From NCBI GenBank assembly GCA_003545125.1, contig DQCI01000223.1, positions 18,071 through 28,345 of the forward strand: 10,275 bases of DNA. The letters run 5' to 3'. Positions 1 to 6,832 of this stretch are shown here, one piece after another. The stretch comes from Paracoccaceae bacterium. GTDB lineage: Bacteria; Pseudomonadota; Alphaproteobacteria; Rhodobacterales; Rhodobacteraceae. Numbering within the stretch: the stretch's first letter is position 1; each line of letters starts with the position of its first letter. The translations under genes and the position numbers were made by a program. The notes under the pieces are model-generated. The model saw nothing but the letters and a program-made list of their open reading frames with translations, had not been told where the DNA came from and made no database searches.

Positions 1-1
1 G

Positions 2-952
2 CGCGACCACGGCGGCGGGCTCGACGATGCCGTCGCGCTCCATGGCGGACGCCGCGCGCAGTGGCTTGACCTTTCGACCGGTATCAACCCGCACCCCTAC
101 CCGGTGCCCGAGATCCCGGCGGACGCGTGGACCGCTCTGCCCGACCGGGTCGCCGGTGCCCGGCTGGAGGCCGCCGCCCGCGCCTTCTGGAGTGTCCCCG
201 AAGACGCGGCGGTGCTGGCCGCGCCCGGGGCCTCGGCTTTGATCGCGAGCATCCCTCACCTGCGTCCCACTGGACGGGTGCGCATCCCTGGGCGCACCTA
301 CAACGAACATGAGGCGGGGTTTTCGGCCGCGGGTTGGGAGGTGCTGCGATCCGACCCCGAGGGCGACCCCGCCGAGGCGCGCGTGGTGGTCCATCCCAAC
401 AACCCGACCGGGCATATGTTCTCAGGGGAGGACGAGCCAAACAACCGCCCCCTCCTGGTGATCGACGAAAGCTTCGCCGACGTGATCCTTGCCAATTCGA
501 GGATGCCGGATTTCGCCACCCGCCCCGGTACGTTGATCCTGAAGTCTCTGGGCAAGTTCTGGGGCCTGCCCGGTCTTCGGCTCGGCTTCGCCATCGGCGA
601 CCCGGACCTGATCGCGGCGCTGAAGAACCGGCTCGGCCCCTGGCCGGTGTCGGGCATAGCCCAGCATGTCGGCGCCGTAGCGCTCGAAGACATGGAATGG
701 GCGAACGAGACCCGACAGGTGCTTTCGGTCGAAACCGCGCGGCTCGACGCGGTGATGCAGGCGAAGGGCGCCGAACTGGTCGGCGGCACGGTGCTGTTTC
801 GGCTGTTCCGGGTCGATGATGCCGCGGCCTGGCAGGCGCGGCTCGCGCAGGGCAGGGTCTGGAGCCGGGTCTTTCCCTATGAGCCCGGATGGATCCGCCT
901 CGGCTTGCCGCCCGCCGATGGCTGGGCGCAGCTTGAAGCGGCGCTGGCATGA
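2..952 (+). CDS. cobC: L-threonine-O-3-phosphate decarboxylase, cobalamin synthesis (5' end just outside window)
   Basis: PLP-dependent fold-type I enzyme that decarboxylates L-threonine phosphate to (R)-1-amino-2-propanol phosphate, the linker that joins the corrin ring to the nucleotide loop of B12. The frame is open from base 2 and begins RDHGGGLDDA, which looks like a CobC N-terminus directly after its Met. Base 1 is G and could be the third base of ATG, so probably only the start codon is cut off (inference). A GTG at 104 is too far inside, because it would remove the conserved DLSTGINP stretch (bases 68-91). Counting codons from base 2, I see HPNNPTG at 131-137, the PLP-pyridine Asp in VIDESF at 155, and the Schiff-base Lys in SLGKFWGLPG at 185 (bases 554-556), followed by GLRLGF. 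About 316 residues is a usual length. The stop overlaps the cobD start (ATGA). The name follows Pseudomonas denitrificans use; the Salmonella name is CobD. Confidence 0.95.
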   Translation, partial: RDHGGGLDDAVALHGGRRAQWLDLSTGINPHPYPVPEIPADAWTALPDRVAGARLEAAARAFWSVPEDAAVLAAPGASALIASIPHLRPTGRVRIPGRTYNEHEAGFSAAGWEVLRSDPEGDPAEARVVVHPNNPTGHMFSGEDEPNNRPLLVIDESFADVILANSRMPDFATRPGTLILKSLGKFWGLPGLRLGFAIGDPDLIAALKNRLGPWPVSGIAQHVGAVALEDMEWANETRQVLSVETARLDAVMQAKGAELVGGTVLFRLFRVDDAAAWQARLAQGRVWSRVFPYEPGWIRLGLPPADGWAQLEAALA

Positions 953-1857
953 GCCACGCACTCGCGCTGCTTCTCGCCCTCGGTCTCGACGCCGTCTTCG
1001 GCGAACCCGAGACGGTGTGGAAACGCCTGCCCCATCCGGCGGTGCTGATGGGGCGCGCGGTCGGTTGGGTCGATCGAATGATGAACCATGGGCAGGGTCG
1101 GGTTGTCACGGGGGCCCTGGCGATTGCGGCACTCACCGCGGCGGCCTGGCTCGTCGGGTCCCTCCTCGCCCGGATCGGCTGGCCGGTCGAGGTGCTGGGG
1201 GCGGCGGTGCTGCTGGCGCAACGGTCGCTTGTCGACCACGTGCGCGCGGTCGCCGACGCGCTGTCGCTTTCCGTCGCGGACGGGCGCGCGACGGTTGCGA
1301 AGATCGTCGGGCGCGACACGGTCGGCATGGATGCGCCCCGGATCGCCCGCGCGGCGATCGAATCGGCGGCCGAGAACTTTTCCGACGGGGTGGTGGCCCC
1401 CGCTTTCTGGTTTCTCGTCGCCGGCCTGCCCGGCCTCATGGCCTACAAGATGGTCAACACCGCCGACAGCATGATCGGCTACCGTACGCCCCGCCACGAG
1501 CAGTTCGGCAAGGCGACGGCAAAGCTCGACGATTTGCTCAACTGGATCCCGGCGCGCGTCTCGGCGCTCTTGCTGTTCCTCACCCGGCACAGCCGGGGCG
1601 GGTGGGAGACCATCGCCCGCGACGCCCGCCTGCATCGCTCGCCCAACGCGGGCTGGCCGGAAGCGGCGATGGCCGTGGGGCTCGGCGTGGCGCTCTCGGG
1701 ACCACGCAGCTACCACGGCGAAATGCGCGATGAACCCTTCGTCAACGACGAAGGCCGTCACGAGATCGGCGCCGGCGAGATCGACGACGCGGTCGGGAGC
1801 CTGTGGCGGGCCTGGGCAGCGCTCGCGGCGGCCATGCTGCTTATCGCCGTGATCTGA
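949..1857 (+). CDS. cobD: Adenosylcobinamide-phosphate synthase, CobD/CbiB family
   Basis: Integral membrane enzyme of late B12 synthesis that attaches aminopropanol (phosphate) to adenosylcobyric acid to give adenosylcobinamide (phosphate); its substrate is the product of the CobC encoded just upstream. The 302 residues match the family length. Visible family motifs are LDAVFGEP (13-20), HPAVLMGR (29-36), IVGRDT (119-124), ESAAENFSDGVVAPAFW (138-154), YKMVNTADSMIGYR (166-179) and DLLNWIPAR (185-193). Hydrophobic segments lie at about 3-17, 52-75, 150-165, 192-201 and 285-302. The ATG lies inside the cobC stop (ATGA, 949-952) and no strong Shine-Dalgarno precedes it, so translational coupling is likely. 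An imperfectly placed hairpin follows the stop (arms 1862-1867 and 1882-1887, 6 bp) without a T tract. In the Salmonella nomenclature this enzyme is CbiB. Confidence 0.95.
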   Translation: MSHALALLLALGLDAVFGEPETVWKRLPHPAVLMGRAVGWVDRMMNHGQGRVVTGALAIAALTAAAWLVGSLLARIGWPVEVLGAAVLLAQRSLVDHVRAVADALSLSVADGRATVAKIVGRDTVGMDAPRIARAAIESAAENFSDGVVAPAFWFLVAGLPGLMAYKMVNTADSMIGYRTPRHEQFGKATAKLDDLLNWIPARVSALLLFLTRHSRGGWETIARDARLHRSPNAGWPEAAMAVGLGVALSGPRSYHGEMRDEPFVNDEGRHEIGAGEIDDAVGSLWRAWAALAAAMLLIAVI

Positions 1858-1944
1858 GAGACCGGCCCGCGCGCGATCGGAGGCCGGAGAGAGGGCGTTC
1901 GATCACTTCATGTAATGCCCTTGTCCTTTTCCCACATTTTCAGT

Positions 1945-1972
1945 TTGCACGCCGCGCTTTGGCCACTACTGT
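1945..1972 (+). promoter_or_regulatory. Possible sigma-70 promoter of the transglycosylase gene
   Basis: TTGCAC (1945-1950) and TACTGT (1967-1972) are 16 bases apart and sit about 30 bases before the start codon. Each hexamer matches only three of six consensus positions, so this is a weak call. The 144-base gap between cobD and the next gene shows nothing better. Confidence 0.25.
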
Positions 1973-2001
1973 GCCGCCTCGAACCACGTTGAGGGACCCA
2001 C

Positions 2002-3204
2002 ATGCGCAAATTTCTTTCCACTGTTGTTTTGAGCCTTTTCACCGCGACCGGCGCGTTGGCCGCCGGTGCGGGCGACATCCCCGACCCGCTGATCGAATGC
2101 GGCGGGTCATTCCAGTCTTTCGTCGGCCGGATGAAAGACCTGGCCGTGTCTCAGGGGCACGACCGGGCCACCGTCGACAAGTTTTTCTCAAGCGTTTACC
2201 AGGACGGGCGCACGCTCGGCGCCGACGGGGCGCAGGGCATTTTCAATTCTGGCTTCGTCGACTTCTCGCGCAAGCTGATCTCGCAGAACCGTCTTTCGGT
2301 CGGCCGTCAGAAGCTCGAGCAATACGCGGGCGTTTTCAACGAGATCGAACAGCGGTTCGGCGTGAGCCGCGGCGTGCTTACAGCGTTCTGGGCGTTCGAA
2401 ACCGATTTCGGCGGCTACCAGGGTGATTTCAACACGTTGAACTCGCTGGTGACGCTGAGCCACGACTGCCGCCGCCCGGGCATCTTCCAGCCGCAGGTGC
2501 TGGCGGCGCTCGACCTCTATGAGCAAGGGGATTTCTCGCCCACCGGCACCACCGGCGCCTGGGCAGGCGAGATCGGCATGGTGCAGATGCTGCCGGCCGA
2601 CATCCGCGACTCGGGGATCGACGGCGACGGCGACGGGCATGTCGACCTCAAGAAGTCGGCCCATGACGCGCTCTTGTCGGGGGCCAACATGCTGTCGAAA
2701 CTCGGCTGGCGGCCGAACGAACCCTGGCTTCAGGAAGTGACCCTGCCGTCTGGCTTCGATTTTTCGAAGTCGGGCTCTCACCAGAAGCTCTCGACCAGCG
2801 AATGGGCGGCAATGGGTGTGCAGCCGCGCGAAGGCCAGCTGGTCAACACCGCCGACGCCTCGATCATCGTGCCCAATGGCCACAACGGCCCGGCCTTCCT
2901 CGCCTATCCGAATTTCGATGTCTACTTTGAGTGGAACCAGAGCTTCACCTACGTGCTGACGGCGGCCTATTTCGCCAACCGTCTCGAAGGCGCGCAGGTG
3001 TTCAACGCCGGCAACCCGTCCGCGCCGCTCGACCAGGGGTCGATGAAGCAGCTCCAGCGCAAACTCCAGTCGATGGGCCACGACGTTGGCGAGGTCGACG
3101 GTATCCTCGGCTACAACACCCGCATCGCGGTGCAGAAGGAACAGATGCGCCTCGGGCTGGTAGCGGATGCCTGGCCGACCTGGGAGTTGCTGAACCGGCT
3201 CTGA
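2002..3204 (+). CDS. Lytic murein transglycosylase (MltB-like) with C-terminal peptidoglycan-binding domain
   Basis: Cleaves the MurNAc-GlcNAc glycan bond in the periplasm, forming 1,6-anhydro ends during wall turnover. Residues 1-21 are a signal peptide (MRKF, hydrophobic run, ALA-A cleavage site); there is no lipobox, so the protein should be soluble rather than lipid-anchored as E. coli MltB is. The catalytic domain spans roughly 28-325: the presumed catalytic Glu is E133 in AFWAFETDFGGYQG, then AGEIGMVQMLPAD (188-200), and the Asp/Gly-rich IDGDGDGHVD (206-215) followed by DALLSGANML. C33 and C156 may form a disulfide. A PG_binding_1-type repeat covers about 345-400 (LQRKLQSMGHDVGEVDGILGYNT, in pieces). 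The RBS GAGGGA (1991-1996) is five bases before the ATG. The gene stands alone and ends before a strong terminator. I do not assign a symbol because alphaproteobacteria carry several paralogues. Confidence 0.92.
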   Translation: MRKFLSTVVLSLFTATGALAAGAGDIPDPLIECGGSFQSFVGRMKDLAVSQGHDRATVDKFFSSVYQDGRTLGADGAQGIFNSGFVDFSRKLISQNRLSVGRQKLEQYAGVFNEIEQRFGVSRGVLTAFWAFETDFGGYQGDFNTLNSLVTLSHDCRRPGIFQPQVLAALDLYEQGDFSPTGTTGAWAGEIGMVQMLPADIRDSGIDGDGDGHVDLKKSAHDALLSGANMLSKLGWRPNEPWLQEVTLPSGFDFSKSGSHQKLSTSEWAAMGVQPREGQLVNTADASIIVPNGHNGPAFLAYPNFDVYFEWNQSFTYVLTAAYFANRLEGAQVFNAGNPSAPLDQGSMKQLQRKLQSMGHDVGEVDGILGYNTRIAVQKEQMRLGLVADAWPTWELLNRL

Positions 3205-3290
3205 ACCGGGCGTTCTTTACCGAATCGTAACCTGTGTGGTATGTGATTAGGCATCGGAAGCGGTTTCAGTGTCATCACCGAAATCAAGTG

Positions 3291-3325
3291 CCCCGCGGAG
3301 TTGCAGCTCCGCGGGGCTTCTTTTT
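3291..3325 (+). terminator. Rho-independent terminator downstream of the transglycosylase gene
   Basis: Perfect 10-bp stem: CCCCGCGGAG (3291-3300) pairs with CTCCGCGGGG (3307-3316) around the six-base loop TTGCAG, followed by CTTCTTTTT (3317-3325). It lies 87 bases after the transglycosylase stop. The T tract is on the plus side only; the stem could also help to stop the minus-strand micro-ORF transcript, whose stop is at 3333. Confidence 0.9.
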
Positions 3326-3332
3326 CGCGGCA

Positions 3333-3431
3333 TCATTGGCCGATCCAGAGCCGGATGATTGCGACCAGCAGCGAGGCTGCGGCCAGTGTCACCATCCATT
3401 TTCGAAAGCGATTGTCACTCAGTGTCATCAT
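3333..3431 (-). CDS. Possible 32-residue single-pass membrane micro-protein
   Basis: Not recognised. On the minus strand, ATG ATG (3431-3426) opens a 32-codon frame ending in TGA at 3335-3333. The product has a polar, basic N-terminus (MMTLSDNRFRKW) and then an unbroken hydrophobic run (MVTLAAASLLVAII, about residues 13-26) ending in RLWIGQ, the make-up of a one-helix inner-membrane peptide with its basic end in the cytoplasm. AAAGGAG (3438-3432) abuts the first ATG and is three bases from the second, so the second ATG (3428) may be the true start; the tight spacing is a weakness. It lies between a bidirectional-looking terminator stem and a divergent promoter region, a place where a short gene fits. 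A chance frame cannot be excluded from one sequence. Confidence 0.5.
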   Translation of the reverse strand: MMTLSDNRFRKWMVTLAAASLLVAIIRLWIGQ

Positions 3432-3440
3432 CTCCTTTCA

Positions 3441-3456
3441 CCGCGACGGTTCGCGG
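3441..3456. repeat. Short perfect inverted repeat in the divergent promoter region
   Basis: CCGCGA (3441-3446) and TCGCGG (3451-3456) pair around CGGT. It lies just upstream of the micro-ORF's RBS and just before the -35 box of the plus-strand promoter, so it could be an operator or the first hairpin of the minus-strand leader. Six-base arms in GC-rich DNA are weak evidence. Confidence 0.35.
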
Positions 3457-3458
3457 CG

Positions 3459-3486
3459 TTGTTAAAGTACGGGACGAATTGATAAT
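3459..3486 (+). promoter_or_regulatory. Sigma-70-type promoter for the 277-residue unknown gene
   Basis: TTGTTA (3459-3464, four of six) and GATAAT (3481-3486, five of six) are 16 bases apart. Transcription would begin near 3493, giving a leader of about 54 bases. This AT-rich patch stands out in its GC-rich surroundings, which adds weight. Confidence 0.55.
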
Positions 3487-3512
3487 CCTTGGTTAACCTG
3501 TGGCACGAAGCT

Positions 3513-3524
3513 GTCCGCGCGGAC
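3513..3524. repeat. 12-bp perfect palindrome in the leader of the unknown gene
   Basis: GTCCGCGCGGAC reads the same on both strands and is followed by a partial copy, GCGGAC (3525-3530). It lies between the predicted transcription start and the RBS, where a repressor site could act; no known operator is recognised. Confidence 0.35.
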
Positions 3525-3546
3525 GCGGACGGAGACAGGAATTCAC

Positions 3547-4380
3547 TTGGACGGCGAAGTCGCACAGCTTGCAGCCCTGGCCATCTCGGCCAATCACCGG
3601 CTCACCCACCCCAACGACCCGATGCGCTGGTTTGCCACCCAGCGCGCCTTTGCCCGCTGTGGATCGATCAGCTTTGACATCGCCACCAAGCGTGGCCAGG
3701 CCAAGCCGACGCGCACCACGATGGCCGAGACCCCGCCTGCCTGGCTCGACCAGCTCGCGCGGTCTGGCACCAAACGCGTGCGCCTCGGGTTTTCCCGGCA
3801 GGACGAAGACGTCATCCCCGGCGAAACCATTCCCGACCGGATCGCAGCCGGTTTTGCGGGCGGCGGCAGCCGTTGGATGATGACCACCGAGACCGATGAC
3901 GGGCGTGCGCTGGGCTGGCACGGCGCCTGGAAGGTGGCCTACCCGAGCGCGCGCGACGGGCGGATCTGGGCGGTGCGCTACACCGCCACCGCCGCCGAGC
4001 CCCAGGGTCCGGGCCGCGACATCGACGCGGCCGCGACCGAGTTGCGCCATGCGCTCGCGGAGATGAGCGAGTTTGCCTGGGAACGGGATGCGAAAGCCGC
4101 CAACGTGCGCTTCACTTCGGCCCTCGCCCTGCTCGAAGGTGCGCCCGATCCGCTGCCGGTCGAAAACCCCGCGGGCCCTGCCGACACGCTCTCGGAACCT
4201 GCGCGTCGCCTGCTCCGCGCCAGCCAGCGCGGCTGGGTGTTCGATAATCTCGAAATCTGGGGCAAGTTGAAGCTCGACGAGGCGGAGTGGCGCGACCATG
4301 CCCGCCGGTCGGAAGCGCTCTACGACGCGGTGACGGCGGCTGTCGTCGCCGCGGCGAACTCGCGCGCACCGAAGCGCTGA
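3547..4380 (+). CDS. Uncharacterised 277-residue protein (TTG start)
   Basis: I do not recognise the family. The start is TTG at 3547: GGAGACAGGA (3531-3540) puts AGGA six bases upstream, and no ATG or GTG lies in frame between there and the predicted promoter. The protein appears cytoplasmic: no signal peptide and no membrane helix. The N-terminal block ANHRLTHPNDPMRWFATQRA (15-34), continuing FARCG, is dense in His, Pro, Trp and Arg and looks like a conserved core. Other features are a Gly-rich GFAGGGSRWMMTT (102-114), WHGAWK (124-129), an Ala/Glu-rich helix at 160-182, and a C-terminal region with WVFDNLEIWGKL and a closing Ala-rich helix (about 256-271). The only Cys is C38. It converges on the broken M24 gene, with stops 16 bases apart. 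Strong third-position GC bias supports that it is a real gene. Confidence 0.82.
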   Translation: MDGEVAQLAALAISANHRLTHPNDPMRWFATQRAFARCGSISFDIATKRGQAKPTRTTMAETPPAWLDQLARSGTKRVRLGFSRQDEDVIPGETIPDRIAAGFAGGGSRWMMTTETDDGRALGWHGAWKVAYPSARDGRIWAVRYTATAAEPQGPGRDIDAAATELRHALAEMSEFAWERDAKAANVRFTSALALLEGAPDPLPVENPAGPADTLSEPARRLLRASQRGWVFDNLEIWGKLKLDEAEWRDHARRSEALYDAVTAAVVAAANSRAPKR

Positions 4381-4396
4381 AATCCCGGCGCTGCGC

Positions 4397-5647
4397 TCAG
4401 GCGAGCAGAGCCTCTTCGAAAGCAAAGCGGGACAGCAGCTCGGTACCGGTTTCGGTCACCGCCAGCTGCTGTTCGAGCTTCACCCCCTCCTTCCCGCCGT
4501 CCGCGCCGATGAAGCTTTCGACGCTGAGCACCATGCGGGCACGATCTCGCCGTCATGGCCCGCCTGCGGAAGATCGCCGTGGTGGTAGAGGTAGGGGTAT
4601 TCGCCCGTCATCCCGCAGCCATGCGCCGAGAGGTAGTACCGGTTGGCGTGGTCCTTGTCGGGAATGTCCCAGGCCGCGTTCGCGTCGTCGCCAAAGCTCA
4701 TGCCGGGGCGAATTACACCGATGTTGTGGTGCACTTGATCGTGCGCCAATCGGTAGGGCGCGCGTTGGGTGGCGATGGGTGCGGCGGGCCCGGCAAGAAA
4801 GCTGCGCGAGAAGTCGGCGTAGTGGCCGTGCACGCCGACCACGTCGGTATCGAGTGCGATCAGCTCGTTTGCGCCGATCATCTTGTCGCCGGTCTCCTGG
4901 AACCACGGATTGGTCCGCGCCCGCGTTCAGAAGCCGGGTTTCGATGTAGTCGGCATTGTCGGCGATCACCGAAGCGTGCCGCACCGACCAGAGCTGGGCC
5001 TCGGTGAGGCCGGGGCGGATCGCCGCGCATAGGGCGGCGACACCGCGTTCGGTGGACCGCAAGGAAGCGATCACGCATTTCATCTCTTCCGCCGATTTGA
5101 TGGACCGCGCCATCTCAACCGGTTCCCGCGCATCGACCAGGCGGAGCCCTTCGGCGGCAAGCGCCAGCGCGGCGCCCGCGTTCAGCCGTTCGAGGCCGAC
5201 CTTGGCGCCCGGACCGCCGGTGAGCTCCGCGATCAGCGCCGCTGTCTCGCGGGCCCAGGCCTTTTCGCGCGTGGCGATTTCCGGGCCCGCCGCGACGTAG
5301 TCGGCGGTAGGGGCGGACCGGACCTCGTCCACGGTTCCGAACCCGTCGGCGAGATGCTCGCAGCCGGTGAACTCGAACAGGATTGCGCGGGTCGCGGTCA
5401 TCACCAGGTAACGCGACGGCGCGTTGCGGCTGGTGGACACTTGCATGTTGCGGGTGCCCGTGGCGTAGCGGATGTTGACCGCGTCCGACAGGATCACCGC
5501 GTCGATCCCGCGCGCGACCATCTCGGCGTGCACCCGGGCCTGGCGATAGACACGGACGGCGATGTGGTCGATCTCGGCGTTCTCATCATCGAGCTGCGCG
5601 AGCCCCGGAAGGTCGGCGCGTTCCGCCTGCCAGTCAAACGTTGCCAT
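4397..5647 (-). pseudogene. M24 (aminopeptidase P/creatinase-fold) hydrolase, DddP-like, broken by two frameshifts
   Basis: Reconstructed as about 417 residues in three pieces. From ATG at 5647 (MATFDWQAE; RBS GGAG at 5657-5654, spacing six) the frame reads to about 4919 and contains NIRYATGTRNMQ and ETRLLNAG. It then jumps to the frame holding RTNPWFQE and DTDVVG down to about 4537, and jumps back for MVLSVESFIGADGG to the stop at 4399-4397. Without correction, translation would run out of frame to a stop at 4555-4553, with no metal-binding half. All six expected dinuclear-metal ligands are present in the pieces: DTD (4851-4843), D in ADFSRS (4815-4813), H in SAHGCG (4623-4621), E in SVESF (4519-4517) and E in KLEQQ (4474-4472). 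The closest family I recall is DddP (DMSP lyase), but the lyase Asp is replaced here by Gly (4605-4603). It could be a pseudogene or a sequencing artefact in an intact gene. Confidence 0.82.
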
Positions 5648-5696
5648 CGAGCTCTCCCCCAGGCCGTTGACAGGCTGACAGTACGACCGGGCGCAG

Positions 5697-5743
5697 CCAA
5701 GCGGTTTCGAAACCGCTTGGTTCAAGCCGCTTTGAAGCGGCTT
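5697..5743. repeat. Two tandem perfect inverted repeats between accA and the DddP-like gene
   Basis: The first is a perfect 24-bp palindrome at 5697-5720 whose half is CCAAGCGGTTTC. Three bases later comes AAGCCGCTT (5724-5732), TG, AAGCGGCTT (5735-5743), with perfect 9-base arms. The hexamer AAGCGG or its complement occurs four times, so the arms can pair within each hairpin or between hairpins. The repeats lie 7 bases past the accA stop and about 50 bases before the DddP-like start, both on the minus strand. No T tract follows on either strand. They could be an accA terminator pair, an operator, or an alternative-folding leader. Confidence 0.65.
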
Positions 5744-5749
5744 TGCGCG

Positions 5750-6712
5750 TCAGGCGGCGAGGCCGTTCGACCCCATCTCGAGGTATTTCTTGCGCCGCTG
5801 CTGCTTGAGCGCCTGCGGTTTCTTGGGCGAAAGCGATTTGAGCTCGGCCTCGAGTGCCTTGCCGACGGCGTCGATGGTCTGGCGACGGCCGCGCTGGGCA
5901 CCGCCCACGGGTTCGTCGATGATCCGGTCGATCACACCGAGGGTCTTGAGATCCTGCGCCGTGAGCCTGAGCGCTTCCGCCGCCTCGCGCATGCGCTCGG
6001 CATCCTTCCACAGGATCGAGGCGCAGCCCTCGGGCGAAATCACCGAGTAGATCGAGTGTTCAAGCATCATCACGGTATTGCCGGTGGCGAAGGCCACGGC
6101 CCCGCCGGAGCCGCCCTCGCCGATGATGACGCTGATGAGCGGCACCCCGAGCTGGAGACATTTCTCGGTCGAACGCGCGATCGCCTCGGACTGGCCGCGC
6201 TCCTCGGCGCCCTTGCCGGGGTAAGCGCCGGGCGTGTCGACCAGCGAAATCACCGGCAGGCCGAACCGGTCGGCAAGGTCCATGAGGCGGATCGCCTTGC
6301 GGTAGCCCTCGGGCCGCGCCATGCCGAAATTGCGCTCGATGCGCGATTTGGTGTCGTGCCCCTTCTCGTGCCCGATCACCATGACGGGGATATCGGCGAG
6401 CCGCGCGAGCCCACCCAACACCGCGTGATCGTCGGCAAAATTGCGGTCGCCCGCGAGCGGTGTGTATTCGGTGAACAGCGCCTCGATGTAATCCTTCGCG
6501 TGCGGCCGGTCGGGATGGCGGGCGACTTGCGTTTTCTGCCAGGGGGTGAGCTTGCCGTAGAGGTCGGAAAGCAGCGTCGCCGCTTTGGTGTCGAGAGCGG
6601 CTGCCTCCTTCTCGACGTCCATCTCCTCGTTCGCCCGCGCCATCGCGCGCAATTCTTCCGCCTTGCCTTCAATTTCGGCGAGCGGTTTCTCGAACTCGAG
6701 GTAATTGGTCAT
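5750..6712 (-). CDS. accA: Acetyl-CoA carboxylase carboxyltransferase subunit alpha
   Basis: With AccD it forms the carboxyltransferase that moves the carboxyl group from biotin on AccB to acetyl-CoA, giving malonyl-CoA for fatty acid synthesis in the cytoplasm. The start is ATG at 6712 ([10 protein letters not shown]), because AAGGGG (6725-6720) is seven bases upstream and the product is then 320 residues, the normal length. A longer frame from 6955 would run through the divergent neighbour and is not needed. Visible features: an N-terminal coiled-coil helix pair (11-50), [14 protein letters not shown] (58-71), DTPGAYPG (159-166), the oxyanion-type GEGGSGGA (198-205), [15 protein letters not shown] (213-227) and a basic tail ([13 protein letters not shown]). 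The gene is separated from its neighbours by a divergent promoter region on one side and tandem inverted repeats on the other, so it appears monocistronic. Confidence 0.97.
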   Translation of the reverse strand: MTNYLEFEKPLAEIEGKAEELRAMARANEEMDVEKEAAALDTKAATLLSDLYGKLTPWQKTQVARHPDRPHAKDYIEALFTEYTPLAGDRNFADDHAVLGGLARLADIPVMVIGHEKGHDTKSRIERNFGMARPEGYRKAIRLMDLADRFGLPVISLVDTPGAYPGKGAEERGQSEAIARSTEKCLQLGVPLISVIIGEGGSGGAVAFATGNTVMMLEHSIYSVISPEGCASILWKDAERMREAAEALRLTAQDLKTLGVIDRIIDEPVGGAQRGRRQTIDAVGKALEAELKSLSPKKPQALKQQRRKKYLEMGSNGLAA

Positions 6713-6738
6713 GCGCGGGCCCCTTGTCAGCTGTGGTC

Positions 6739-6768
6739 GATATAAGGGCGGGGGGATGAAGAATGCAA
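6739..6768 (-). promoter_or_regulatory. Possible accA promoter
   Basis: Read on the minus strand, TTGCAT (6768-6763) is followed after 18 bases by TATATC (6744-6739), about 27 bases before the accA ATG. The -10 box matches four of six positions and the -35 box three of six; the spacing is one base longer than ideal. I find no convincing plus-strand promoter for the divergent AraC gene in the same gap. Confidence 0.4.
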
Positions 6769-6820
6769 CTCGGCAAGATTTGTGACCCGCGCGCATGTGA
6801 TGGTCGGGGGCAGCGAGACG

Positions 6821-6826
6821 AAGGAG
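6821..6826 (+). promoter_or_regulatory. Ribosome binding site that fixes the AraC-family start
   Basis: AAGGAG lies exactly six bases before ATG 6833. It rules out the upstream in-frame start at 6782 (GTG), which would place this RBS inside the coding region. Confidence 0.85.
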
Positions 6827-6832
6827 TGCCGA

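Noticed and set aside
84..1439. A 451-codon open frame on the minus strand opposite cobC and cobD
   Set aside because: Its Arg/Pro/Ala/Ser-rich product has no recognisable motif, and cobC and cobD on the plus strand are certain; it is a GC-rich antisense shadow.
1862..1887. Hairpin after cobD as an intrinsic terminator
   Set aside because: The stem has only six base pairs with a 14-base loop and no T tract follows, so it is not listed as a separate feature.
3234..3482. An 82-codon plus-strand frame across the terminator gap
   Set aside because: It runs through the strong terminator stem, has no RBS and has no family resemblance.
4397..5647. Calling the M24 gene dddP (DMSP lyase)
   Set aside because: The scaffold and metal ligands fit, but the lyase Asp is Gly and the frame is broken twice, so a DMSP-lyase call is not supported.
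5648..5725. 26-residue N-terminal extension of the M24 protein from ATG 5725
   Set aside because: It would be read through the palindromes, has no RBS, and has low-complexity residues; ATG 5647 has a good RBS.
5354..6745. A 463-codon open frame on the plus strand opposite accA and the M24 gene
   Set aside because: It spans two unrelated real genes on the other strand and their intergenic repeats, and its product resembles no family.
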